DNA of 33,704 nucleotides from Actinomycetes bacterium (GTDB taxonomy: Bacteria > Actinomycetota > Actinomycetes > Actinomycetales > Cellulomonadaceae): contig JAEYUL010000181.1 in NCBI GenBank assembly GCA_023432565.1, positions 1 to 33,704 on the forward strand, read 5' to 3'. A model generated the notes under the pieces. That model searched no databases and was not told the origin of the DNA. It saw nothing but the letters and a program-made list of their open reading frames with translations. Positions 17,275 to 24,711 of the stretch are shown piece by piece (position 1 is the stretch's first letter; each line of letters begins with the position of its first letter). The position numbers and the translations under genes were made by a program.

Positions 17275-18326
17275 CCCTCGCGCCGGCGGCAGCGACCCCG
17301 ACCGTCCCGGCCGGGGGCGGGCCGGGGTCGCTGCGCCGTCGGCGCACGACGGGCCTGGTCGTCTGCGTCCTGGCCGTCGCCGTCGCGGTCGTCTGCTCGC
17401 TCGCGTTCGGCTCGCGCGTCGTCGGCTGGTCCGACGTCGTCGCGGGCGTGCTGCACCCCGACACCGACGACATCGCGCAGGCGGCCGTGCAGTCGCGCGT
17501 CCCGCGCACGGTGCTCGGGCTGCTCGTCGGCGCAGCCCTCGGGCTCGCCGGGACCGTCATGCAGGGGCTCACCCGCAACCCCCTCGCCGACCCCGGACTC
17601 CTGGGAGTGAGCTCGGGCGCCTCCCTGTTCGTGGTGCTCGGCATCGCGTGGTTCGGCATGTCGCAGCTCACGCAGTACATCTGGGTCGCGTTCCTGGGCG
17701 CCGCGCTCGCGTCGCTGCTCGTCTACGCGATCGGCTCGATGGGCCGCGAGGGCGCGACTCCCCTCAAGCTCGCGCTCGCCGGCGCGGCCACCAGCGCGGC
17801 CCTCGTCTCGATGGTGTCGATGGTGCTGCTCACGCGCACCGACGTGCTCGACACGTTCCGGTTCTGGCAGGTCGGGTCGTTGGGCCGCGCGTCGTTCACC
17901 GAGATCGGTCAGGTCGTGCCGTTCCTCGTCGTCGGTGCGGTGCTCGCCGTCGGCTGCGCCCGCGGCATGGACGCGATCGCGCTCGGCGACGAGGTCGCCA
18001 CCGGGCTCGGCCAGCGACTCGGGCTCGTGCGCGCCGTCGGCGCCACCGCGACCGTCCTGCTGTGCGGTGCGGCGGTCGCGATCGCGGGCCCCATCGGCTT
18101 CATCGGGCTCGTCATGCCGCACCTCGCGCGCCGGTACACCGGCCCGAGCCACCGCTGGCTGCTGCCCTACTCGGCCGCGCTGGGTGCCGCGCTGCTGCTC
18201 GTCGCCGACGTCGTCGGGCGGGTCGTCGCGCGCCCGCAGGAGATCGAGGTCGGCATCGTCACCGCGCTCCTCGGGGCGCCCGTGTTCATCGCGATCATCC
18301 GCCGGCACAAGGTGCGTGACCTGTGA
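17271..18326 (+). CDS. FecCD-type iron-siderophore permease, first subunit
   Basis: Integral membrane permease of 351 aa, normal for the FecCD/BtuC family, with about 9-10 hydrophobic helices. Family motifs include SRVPRTVLGLLVGAALGLAGTVMQGLTRNPLADPGLLGVSSGAS, the region that contacts the channel and ATPase, plus GAAVAIAGPIGFIGLVMPHLARR and the terminal EIEVGIVTALLGAPVFIAII. ATG 17271 overlaps the binding-protein stop by 4 nt, and the stop at 18324-18326 overlaps the next start as GTGA. It should pair with the next gene product as a heterodimer. Confidence 0.94.
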   Translation: MTLAPAAATPTVPAGGGPGSLRRRRTTGLVVCVLAVAVAVVCSLAFGSRVVGWSDVVAGVLHPDTDDIAQAAVQSRVPRTVLGLLVGAALGLAGTVMQGLTRNPLADPGLLGVSSGASLFVVLGIAWFGMSQLTQYIWVAFLGAALASLLVYAIGSMGREGATPLKLALAGAATSAALVSMVSMVLLTRTDVLDTFRFWQVGSLGRASFTEIGQVVPFLVVGAVLAVGCARGMDAIALGDEVATGLGQRLGLVRAVGATATVLLCGAAVAIAGPIGFIGLVMPHLARRYTGPSHRWLLPYSAALGAALLLVADVVGRVVARPQEIEVGIVTALLGAPVFIAIIRRHKVRDL

Positions 18327-19375
18327 GCGCCGTGCTGGACCGCGCACCGGCGCCGGTCGGGATCGTCGCCGCCGGGCGCCGCGCCCGCACCAGGCGTCGC
18401 CACGTGGTGCTCGGCGTGCTCGCCGTGCTGCTGCTCGCGGCCGTCGTGGCGACGCTGTGCGTCGGTGAGCGCACGTACAGCCCGCTCACGGTGGTCCGGG
18501 TGCTGCTGGGTGAGCATGTCCCCGGCGCGAGCTTCACGATCGACACGCTGCGCACGCCGCGCATGCTCACCGGGCTGCTCGTCGGGATCGGGTTCGGCAT
18601 GGGCGGCGTCGTCTTCCAGACGATGCTGCGCAACCCCCTGGCGAGCCCGGACATCATCGGGATCAGCGCGGGCTCGAGCGCCGCCGCGGTGCTCGGGATC
18701 ACCGTGGTCGGACTGAGCGGACCGGCGCTGTCGGTCGTCGCCGTGGTCGCGGGCATCGCCGTCGCGGCGGCCATCTACGCGCTGTCGTGGCGTCGCGGTG
18801 TCCAGGGCGCCCGCCTGATCCTCGTCGGCATCGCGGTGGGCGCGATGCTCGACTCCGTCATCAGCTACGCCATGACGCGCGCGGGGGTGTACGACGCGAA
18901 CGAGGCGCTGCGCTGGCTCACCGGCAGCCTGAACTCGGCGTTCTGGCCCGGCGTGGGGCCGCTCGCGCTCGCGATGGCCGTGCTCGTCCCCACGACGCTC
19001 GTGCTCGCGCGCCGTCTCGACGCCCTGCAGCTCGGCGACGACACCGCGTCCGCGCTCGGCGTGCGGCCCGACCGCGCCCGCCTGTCGCTCCTCGTCGTCG
19101 CCGTCGCGCTCGTGGCCGTGGCGACCGCGGCAGCCGGCCCCGTCGCGTTCGTCGCGTTCCTGTCGGGCCCCATCGCCCACCGGCTGGTCCGCGGCACGGG
19201 CTCGCTGCTCGTCCCTGCCGCGCTCGTGGGGGCGCTGCTCGTCCTGCTCGGGGACTTCGCCGGTCAGCACCTGCTCGGCTCGCGGTTCCCGGTCGGCGTC
19301 GTGACCGGCGTCCTGGGTGCGCCGTACCTGCTCTGGCTCCTGGCCAGGACCAACCGTTCGGGAGGAAGCCTGTGA
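18323..19375 (+). CDS. FecCD-type iron-siderophore permease, second subunit
   Basis: A 350-aa permease of the FecCD family. It has TLRTPRMLTGLLVGIGFGMGGVVFQTMLRNPLASPDIIGISAGSS, a mid region with RWLTGSLNSAFWPGVGPLA, AGPVAFVAFLSGPIAHRLVRG, and a C-terminal FPVGVVTGVLGAPYLLWLLARTNRSGG, which is typical. A poorly conserved N-terminal extension of about 30 residues precedes the first helix. The GTG start overlaps the upstream stop, and the stop overlaps the ATPase start as GTGA. Together with the first permease it forms the transmembrane pore. Confidence 0.94.
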   Translation: MSAVLDRAPAPVGIVAAGRRARTRRRHVVLGVLAVLLLAAVVATLCVGERTYSPLTVVRVLLGEHVPGASFTIDTLRTPRMLTGLLVGIGFGMGGVVFQTMLRNPLASPDIIGISAGSSAAAVLGITVVGLSGPALSVVAVVAGIAVAAAIYALSWRRGVQGARLILVGIAVGAMLDSVISYAMTRAGVYDANEALRWLTGSLNSAFWPGVGPLALAMAVLVPTTLVLARRLDALQLGDDTASALGVRPDRARLSLLVVAVALVAVATAAAGPVAFVAFLSGPIAHRLVRGTGSLLVPAALVGALLVLLGDFAGQHLLGSRFPVGVVTGVLGAPYLLWLLARTNRSGGSL

Positions 19376-20223
19376 ACGACCCGTCGCGCAGCGCGGTGCA
19401 CACGCTCGCCGTCGAGGCCGCCACGATCGGCTATGACGACCGCGTCGTCGTGCACGACATGACGCTGCAGATCCCGTCCGGTCGCATCACGACCATCGTC
19501 GGCGCGAACGCGTGCGGCAAGTCCACGCTCCTGCGCGCCATGGCCCGCCTCCTGCGCGTCAAGGCCGGTCGCGTGCTGCTCGACGGCAGGCCGATCGACG
19601 CGATCGCCTCGCGCGAGGTCGCGACCGTGCTCGGCCTGCTCCCCCAGACGCCCGTCAGCCCCGAGGGCATCGCGGTGGCGGACCTCGTCGGGCGCGGCCG
19701 GTACCCGCACCAGGGCTGGTTCCGGCGCTGGACGGCGCAGGACGAGGCCGCGGTGCAGGCCGCACTGGTCGCCACCGACATCCTCGACCTCGCGGACCGG
19801 CCCGTCGACGAGCTGTCCGGGGGCCAGCGTCAGCGCGTGTGGATCGCGATGGCTCTCGCGCAGGAGACGGACGTGCTCCTGCTCGACGAGCCCACGACGT
19901 TCCTCGACCTCGCGCACCAGGTCGAGGTGCTCGACCTGCTGACCGACCTGAACCGGTCGCGCGGCACGACGATCGTCATGGTCCTGCACGACCTCAACCT
20001 CGCCGCGCGGTACACCGACCACCTCGTCGCGCTGCGCGACGGTCAGCTCGTCGCGCAGGGCGCGCCCGCGGACGTGGTGACGCCCGAGCTCGTCGCCGCG
20101 GTGTTCGACCTGACCGCCCAGGTCATCGACGACCCCGTCTCGGGTGCACCGCTCGTCGTCCCCGTGGGGCGTCACCACGCGAGCGGCGGGGCGCCGCGGC
20201 GGCTGCGTGAGCTGGCGCGCTGA
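19372..20223 (+). CDS. Iron-siderophore ABC transporter ATPase (FepC-like)
   Basis: Cytoplasmic ATPase of 283 aa that drives the importer. Walker A is GANACGKST at 44-52 (an Ala replaces the third Gly, which I recall as common in this subfamily). The Q-loop is LLPQTPVSPEGIAVADLVGRGRYPH, the signature LSGGQRQRVWIAMALAQ, Walker B VLLLDEPTTFLD, and the switch His lies in MVLHDLNLAARY. The start GTG overlaps the permease stop, preceded by GGGAGGAAGCC. A C-terminal tail of about 30 residues is rich in Gly/Ala/Arg. It is the last gene of the four-gene operon; no siderophore synthesis, reductase or esterase gene is adjacent. Confidence 0.95.
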   Translation: MNDPSRSAVHTLAVEAATIGYDDRVVVHDMTLQIPSGRITTIVGANACGKSTLLRAMARLLRVKAGRVLLDGRPIDAIASREVATVLGLLPQTPVSPEGIAVADLVGRGRYPHQGWFRRWTAQDEAAVQAALVATDILDLADRPVDELSGGQRQRVWIAMALAQETDVLLLDEPTTFLDLAHQVEVLDLLTDLNRSRGTTIVMVLHDLNLAARYTDHLVALRDGQLVAQGAPADVVTPELVAAVFDLTAQVIDDPVSGAPLVVPVGRHHASGGAPRRLRELAR

Positions 20224-20314
20224 CCAGGGCGTTCACCGGTTCGGACGAAAGTCGCCGGAGCACGGTCCGCGGCGTGGGATGCTGCGCGGGAACGCGACGC
20301 GCAAGGAGGAGACC

Positions 20315-20842
20315 GTGGGATACCCGATGGACGTGCTGAGCGACGACGAGGTCGTCGTGGTGCACCGGCACCCGCACATCAAGGCGCTCATCGGGCCAGG
20401 TCTGGCCCTGCTCGTCGTCACCGCTCTGGCCGCGTGGGCGCTGCTGTGGTCGACGGGTGACTCGGTGTCCGACACGACCGCGACGGTCGTCGGCATCGCG
20501 ACCGGGGCCGTGTGGCTCGCGGTGCTCACCTGGTTCCTCGTGCGCTTCGTCAGCTGGCGCACCACGCACTTCGTCATCACCGACCGGCGCGTGATGTTCC
20601 GGCAGGGCGTCATCACGCGCTCGGGCATCGACATCCCCGTGCTGCGCATCAACAGCGTCCAGTTCCGCCACGGCCTCATCGACCGGATCCTGCGGACCGG
20701 GACGCTGATCATCGAGTCGGCGTCGGACGACCCGCTGGAGTTCGACGACATCCCGCGCGTGGAGAAGGTGCACGCCCTGCTGTACGCACGCCTCGACGAC
20801 CGTCTCGACGACGACGACGACCAGGCGCGCGCCTCGCGCTGA
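20315..20842 (+). CDS. Bacterial PH-domain (DUF304-type) membrane protein
   Basis: A 175-aa protein with two membrane segments (LIGPGLALLVVTALAAWALLW and AVWLAVLTWFLVRFVSW) followed by a bacterial PH-like domain: TTHFVITDRRVMFRQGVITRSGIDIPVLRINSVQFRHGLIDRILRTGTLIIESAS. The RR..FRQG....IDIPL.RI..V pattern is typical of the bPH_2/DUF304 group found widely in actinobacterial membranes; the molecular role is unknown. GTG 20315 follows AAGGAGGAGACC, a very strong ribosome site, about 90 nt after the iron ATPase stop. The C-terminus is an Asp run (DDRLDDDDDQ). The stop lies within a hairpin shared with the convergent guaB3. Confidence 0.9.
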   Translation: MGYPMDVLSDDEVVVVHRHPHIKALIGPGLALLVVTALAAWALLWSTGDSVSDTTATVVGIATGAVWLAVLTWFLVRFVSWRTTHFVITDRRVMFRQGVITRSGIDIPVLRINSVQFRHGLIDRILRTGTLIIESASDDPLEFDDIPRVEKVHALLYARLDDRLDDDDDQARASR

Positions 20843-20851
20843 GGCGCGCGC
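20825..20851. terminator. Bidirectional hairpin at the PH-domain gene / guaB3 junction
   Basis: Arms of 11 bp (20825-20835 and 20841-20851) are separated by a 5-nt loop. The structure covers the last codons and stop of the PH-domain gene and ends 3 nt before the guaB3 stop, so one element could serve both convergent genes. Confidence 0.55.
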
Positions 20852-20854
20852 GGG

Positions 20855-21979
20855 TCAGCGCGGCTGGTACGGCGAGAGCACGACCTCGACGCGCTGGAAC
20901 TCCTTGAGGTCGGAGTAGCCCGTCGTGGCCATCGCCCGACGCAGCGCACCGATGACGTTCAGGGTGCCGTCGGCGGTGCGGCCGGGACCGAACAGGATCT
21001 GCTCGAGCGTGCCCGACGTGCCGACCTCGACCCGCTCGCCGCGCGGCAGGTGCGAGTGGTGCGCCTCGGGGCCCCAGTGGAAGCCCTGGCCCGGTGCCTC
21101 CTGGGCCCGGGCGAGCGCGGCGCCCAGCATGACGGCGTCGGCGCCGCACGCGATCGCCTTGACGAGGTCGCCCGAGCGGCCGACACCGCCGTCGGCGATG
21201 ACGTGCACGTACCGGCCGCCCGACTCGTCCAGGTAGTCGCGGCGCGCGGCGGCGACGTCCGCGACGGCCGTCGCCATCGGTGCGTGGATGCCGAGCGAGA
21301 CGCGCGTCGTGTGCGCCGCTCCCCCGCCGAAGCCGACGAGCACACCCGCGGCACCCGTGCGCATGAGGTGCAGCGCCGCGGTGTACGTGGAGGCCCCTCC
21401 CACGATGACGGGGACGTCCAGCTCATAGATGAAGCGCTTGAGGTTGAGCGGCTCGGCGTTGCCCGAGACGTGCTCGGCCGAGACGGTGGTCCCGCGGATG
21501 ACGAACAGGTCGACGCCTGCGTCGACCACCGTGCGCCAGTGCTCCTGCGTGCGCTGCGGTGACAGCGCACCCGCGACCGTGACCCCCGCGGCGCGGATCT
21601 CCTTGAGCCGTGCGGTGATGAGCTCGGGCTGGATGGGCGCGGAGTAGATCTCCTGCATCCGCGCGGTCGCCCGGGCGGGGTCGAGCGCGGCGATCTCGGC
21701 GAGGTAGGGCGTGGGGTCCTCGTAGCGCGTCCACAGACCCTCGAGGTCCAGCACGCCCAGGCCGCCCAGGTGCCCCAGCGCGACCGCCGTCGCGGGGCTC
21801 ATCACCGAGTCCATCGGAGCGGCCACGACGGGCAGGTCGAAGTGGTAGGCGTCGATCTGCCAGCCGACGGACACGTCCTGCGGGTCACGCGTGCGTCGCG
21901 AGGGAACCACCGCGATGTCGTCGAAGGAGTAGGCGCGCCTTCCGCGCTTGCCGCGGCCGATCTCGATCTCGTTGCTCAC
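20855..21979 (-). CDS. guaB3: GuaB3 family IMP dehydrogenase-related protein lacking the catalytic cysteine
   Basis: A 374-aa (beta/alpha)8-barrel protein of the IMPDH/GMP-reductase superfamily without CBS domains, as expected for actinobacterial GuaB3. It has FDLPVVAAPMDSVMSPATAVALGHLGGLGVLDLEG near the start, RTGAAGVLVGFGGGAAHTTRVSLGI in the middle and HVIADGGVGRSGDLVKAIACGADAVMLG later. The catalytic loop of true IMPDH, GPGSICTTR (seen in guaB of this window), reads GGGAAHTTR here, with His223 where the nucleophile Cys should be. It is therefore unlikely to be an ordinary IMPDH. The actinobacterial family's function is unsettled. It is convergent with the PH-domain gene and divergent from the exonuclease gene. 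Confidence 0.93.
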   Translation of the reverse strand: MSNEIEIGRGKRGRRAYSFDDIAVVPSRRTRDPQDVSVGWQIDAYHFDLPVVAAPMDSVMSPATAVALGHLGGLGVLDLEGLWTRYEDPTPYLAEIAALDPARATARMQEIYSAPIQPELITARLKEIRAAGVTVAGALSPQRTQEHWRTVVDAGVDLFVIRGTTVSAEHVSGNAEPLNLKRFIYELDVPVIVGGASTYTAALHLMRTGAAGVLVGFGGGAAHTTRVSLGIHAPMATAVADVAAARRDYLDESGGRYVHVIADGGVGRSGDLVKAIACGADAVMLGAALARAQEAPGQGFHWGPEAHHSHLPRGERVEVGTSGTLEQILFGPGRTADGTLNVIGALRRAMATTGYSDLKEFQRVEVVLSPYQPR

Positions 21980-22082
21980 GCCACGAGACTACCGGCGCGG
22001 CGGGGCCCCTCGAGCGCGCCGATCCACCTCGCCACGGTGTGGGTGCGCGGGAGCTGTGGGTGCGCGGTGGGATGCTGCGCCG

Positions 22083-22862
22083 ATGGACGGCACGACGAGA
22101 CGGGACACGACGACCTGGGGGCGGGTCACCCTGCTGGGGTTCGACACGGAGACGACCGGCGTGGACGTCCGCCGGGACCGGGTGGTGAGTGCGGCTCTCG
22201 TGCGACGCGACGCCACCGGGAGCCACGTGCGCACGTGGCTGATCGACCCGGGCGTCGAGATCCCGGCGGCGGCGGGCTCGATCCACGGGCTGACGACCGA
22301 GTACGTCCGTGCGCACGGCGCACCCGCCGGGCCCGCGCTCGACGAGATCGCCGACGAGATCGTGGCCGTCCTGCGGGCGGGCGGCGCGCTCGTCGCCTAC
22401 AACGCCGACTTCGACCTCGACGTGCTCGGCGCCGAGCTCGAGCGTCACGGTCTGCCCTCCCTCGCCGAGCGGCTCGGCGGGCCCGTGCGGCCGGTGCTCG
22501 ACCCGATGGTGCTCGACCGCATGGCCGACCCGGCCCGCGAGGGCGGTCGCCGTCTCGTCGACCTGTGCGAGCACCACGACGTGATCACCGGCCTCCTGCA
22601 CACCGCCGACGCGGACGCGCTCGCGACCCTCGACGTCCTCGAGCGCGTGGTCGCCGCGTCGCCCGCGCTCGCCGCCGCCGACCCGCAGGAGCTGCACGAC
22701 CGGCAGGCCGTCGCGGTCGCCGCCTGGCGGGCCGCCTACCACGCCCGCAAGGCCGCGGAGGCGGCGCAAGCGGTCCTCGACGCCCTCATGGCTCTGCCCG
22801 CGGGTGCCGCCGCCGGTCCGGCAGCGTCCACGGACGGGCCTGCGGTCCTCCTGGCCCCCTGA
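22083..22862 (+). CDS. DEDDh 3'-5' exonuclease (DnaQ/RNase T superfamily)
   Basis: A 259-aa protein whose first 200 residues form an exonuclease domain. Exo I is LGFDTETTG (Asp21, Glu23); Exo II is VAYNADFDLDVL (Asp110 as the conserved Asp); Exo III is LHTADADALATLDVL (His172, Asp177), giving the DEDDh set. It resembles the stand-alone DnaQ-like exonucleases common in actinobacteria. Substrate (DNA proofreading-like or RNA) is not evident. The C-terminal 60 residues are Ala-rich. ATG 22083 is chosen because it lies just upstream of the conserved region and about 100 nt from the divergent guaB3 start; the ribosome site is weak. The 15-bp repeat array begins about 90 nt after the stop. Confidence 0.9.
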   Translation: MDGTTRRDTTTWGRVTLLGFDTETTGVDVRRDRVVSAALVRRDATGSHVRTWLIDPGVEIPAAAGSIHGLTTEYVRAHGAPAGPALDEIADEIVAVLRAGGALVAYNADFDLDVLGAELERHGLPSLAERLGGPVRPVLDPMVLDRMADPAREGGRRLVDLCEHHDVITGLLHTADADALATLDVLERVVAASPALAAADPQELHDRQAVAVAAWRAAYHARKAAEAAQAVLDALMALPAGAAAGPAASTDGPAVLLAP

Positions 22863-23192
22863 CCCACCGCGGCGACCGTCGCGGTCGGCGCAGGTCACCG
22901 CTCGGGCGCCCCACAGGTGAGCCGCCCGAGGGACCGGACCGGCGAGGCCGGGCACCGCCACGTTCGGCACCGCCAGGGTCGGCACCGCCAGGGTCGCCAC
23001 CGCCAGGGTCAGCACCGTCAGGGTCGCCACCCGCAGGGTCGCCACCGCCAGGGTCAGCACCGGCAGGGTCGGCACCGGCAGGGTCAGCACCGGCAGGGTC
23101 AGCACCGCCAGGGTCGACACCGCGAGGGTCGCCGTCCGCGCCGACCCGACGCGAACGGCGACCCGTGCGGTGCCGACGTGAGCCTGCGCCGG
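22863..23192. other. 330-nt gene-free gap dominated by tandem repeats
   Basis: Between the exonuclease stop and the convergent esterase stop I find no supportable gene. The gap contains the 15-bp array at 22951-23130. All six frames through the array are open, so reading frames here are not evidence of coding. Confidence 0.7.
22951..23130. repeat. 15-bp minisatellite, 12 units in exact register
   Basis: Twelve consecutive 15-mers fit the pattern (G/A)(G/C)CACCGCCAGGGTC with no insertion or deletion. Units 2 and 3 are identical, and most others differ at one to three positions, chiefly positions 1, 2 and 8-9. The half GGGTC is constant in 11 of 12; the first unit ends CGTTC, and the 15 nt after the array (23131-23145) are too diverged to count. 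Confidence 0.9.
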
Positions 23193-24482
23193 TCACCTAC
23201 CCGAGCACGCCACTGCCGGCGTGCTCGGAGAACCCGATCCGATGAACCCGAGCGTCGTCGTGCCCGAGGCCGCCAGCGCGCCGTTCCACGGCGCGTTGTC
23301 CGACGTCACGCGCGACCCGCTCACGCTCAAGGTGCCGCCCCACAGCTGGGAGATCGCCTGCCCGCCGGCGAGGTCCCACGTGACGGTCCAGCCGCTCAGC
23401 GCACGTGACCCGGCGGTCACCGTGATCTCGCCCTGGAAGCCGCCGGGCCAGGAGTTGACGGTCCGGTAGGCGGCCGTGCAGCCCCCGGTGGGCGGCGGCG
23501 CGGTCGGCGTCTGGGTGGGCTCCGCGGTCGGGGTCACGGTGGGCGTCGGCGTCGGCGTCGGTGTGGGCGTGACGGTCGGGGTCGGGGTGGGCGTCGCGGT
23601 CGGGGTCGTCGTCGTGGTCGACGTCAACGCCGTGAAGAACCGCCAGACCTCCCCGGGCACCCACGACTGGCTCTGCCCACGGTCCCGCGCAGCCCAGGCG
23701 TGCCCGCCGTCGAACGCGAGCCACACGACGGGATAGCCGGCACGGCACGAGTAGGCCGTCCGCGTGTGCGTCCCGCTTCCTGGTGCGGGTTCGGGCGCGT
23801 TCTGCGCGGTGCAGCCGTTGTTGCGCAGCGCGCGGTCTCGCAGCGACCTCCCCATCGAGATGGCCAGGACGTCGTCGCTCACGCCGTGCGACCCGAGGAA
23901 CGCGATCGGCTGGGTGCCGCCGTCGCAGCCGCTGAGCTGCGCGCCGTTGAGGATCGCCACGCCCCGGAACACGTCCGCGCGCGCACAGGCGATCGCGTTG
24001 CTCATGCCTCCGCCGTAGCTGAACCCGAGCGCGAACCGCTGCGTCGTGTCCACGCACAGGGTGGACTCGATGCGCCGCAGGACGTCGTCGATGAAGGTCA
24101 GGTCACGGCCCCCGGAGTTGGGCCACGCGTTGTCGATGCCCTGCGGCGCGACGAAGATCGTGCTGTCGCCCGCGAGGGGCTTCAGGCCGTAGTAGTTCTC
24201 GTTCACCACGTCGTTGGCCGTGCCGTACCACCAGTGCAGTCCGACGACGAGCCGGTACGGCCGGTTGCGGTCGTAGCCGGACGGCACGTCCAGGCGGAAC
24301 GTGCGGCTGACCCCGCCGCTCGTGATCGTGTGCTGGCCGGTGGACAGCGTCGGTGCCGTCCCGCAGCCGCTCGTCGTCGCCGCGCTCGCCGTCGTGGCGA
24401 CCGTCAGGGTGCCGAGCAGCAGCGCGAGCGCTGCCACCAGCCCGGCGAGTGCTCGTCTCGTGGTTCCGTGTCCGTTGCGCAC
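23193..24482 (-). CDS. Secreted PHB-depolymerase/feruloyl-esterase-type hydrolase with C-terminal CBM2
   Basis: Secreted multidomain enzyme of 429 aa. A signal peptide with a long hydrophobic core likely ends near TASA/A (34/35). The alpha/beta-hydrolase domain (about 40-285) resembles carbohydrate esterase family 1/PHB depolymerase (LpqC-like): GLHWWYG, VAPQGIDNAWPNSGGRDLTFIDDV, nucleophile Ser155 in GFSYGGG, and probable His261 in DGGHAW. A Thr/Pro linker (about 286-333, PT repeats) leads to a family-2 cellulose-binding module (335-429) with terminal Cys335/Cys426 and conserved Trp345, Trp381 and Trp399. GTG 24482 follows GGAAGGAG at good spacing. Removal of feruloyl or acetyl groups from plant cell wall polymers is the likely role; the exact substrate is inferred. 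Confidence 0.93.
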   Translation of the reverse strand: MRNGHGTTRRALAGLVAALALLLGTLTVATTASAATTSGCGTAPTLSTGQHTITSGGVSRTFRLDVPSGYDRNRPYRLVVGLHWWYGTANDVVNENYYGLKPLAGDSTIFVAPQGIDNAWPNSGGRDLTFIDDVLRRIESTLCVDTTQRFALGFSYGGGMSNAIACARADVFRGVAILNGAQLSGCDGGTQPIAFLGSHGVSDDVLAISMGRSLRDRALRNNGCTAQNAPEPAPGSGTHTRTAYSCRAGYPVVWLAFDGGHAWAARDRGQSQSWVPGEVWRFFTALTSTTTTTPTATPTPTPTVTPTPTPTPTPTVTPTAEPTQTPTAPPPTGGCTAAYRTVNSWPGGFQGEITVTAGSRALSGWTVTWDLAGGQAISQLWGGTLSVSGSRVTSDNAPWNGALAASGTTTLGFIGSGSPSTPAVACSGR

Positions 24483-24548
24483 CGATGCTCCTTCCGTCGC
24501 GCACGCGCCACGCTGCAGCGTGCGGGGTGGTTGCCGCCCGGTGGACCG

Positions 24549-24562
24549 GATGAGCGCTCACA
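24549..24562 (-). promoter_or_regulatory. Candidate CelR/CebR-like (LacI family) operator before the esterase
   Basis: Read on the minus strand, TGTGAGCGCTCATC contains the perfect palindrome TGAGCGCTCA (24551-24560). It matches the published CelR/CebR box TGGGAGCGCTCCCA at 10 of 14 positions, including the whole GAGCGCTC core. It lies about 67 nt before the start codon and touches the predicted -10. Confidence 0.4.
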
Positions 24563-24589
24563 TCGAGCCCAGCGGTCCCACGACGTCAA
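24561..24589 (-). promoter_or_regulatory. Candidate promoter of the esterase gene
   Basis: On the minus strand, TTGACG (24589-24584) is followed after 17 nt by the weak hexamer TCGATG (24566-24561). The -35 is good and the -10 poor, so activity may need help or occur at low level. Confidence 0.3.
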
Positions 24590-24654
24590 GGGGCAGGACG
24601 TTATCCACGCTCCGCTCACCGGCCCAGGGCTGAAACGTTGAAGCCGGACATGCC

Positions 24655-24693
24655 GACGGCGGCCGTCCCCTCGGGCAGGGGACGGCCGCCGTC
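24655..24693 (-). terminator. Terminator hairpin after guaB
   Basis: A perfect 16-bp stem (24655-24670 with 24678-24693) and a 7-nt loop begin 18 nt beyond the guaB stop. There is no U-tract. Confidence 0.8.
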
Positions 24694-24711
24694 TGCGGGA
24701 TGTGGCGCCGG

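Noticed and set aside
22951..23130. CRISPR array
   Set aside because: Units are only 15 bp, directly abutting with no spacers, and there are no cas genes.
22786..23196. Pentapeptide-repeat protein reading of the 15-bp array
   Set aside because: The repeat centre would be Pro instead of Leu/Phe of A(D/N)LXX proteins, third codon positions are wrong for this genome, and the frame runs into the exonuclease gene antisense.
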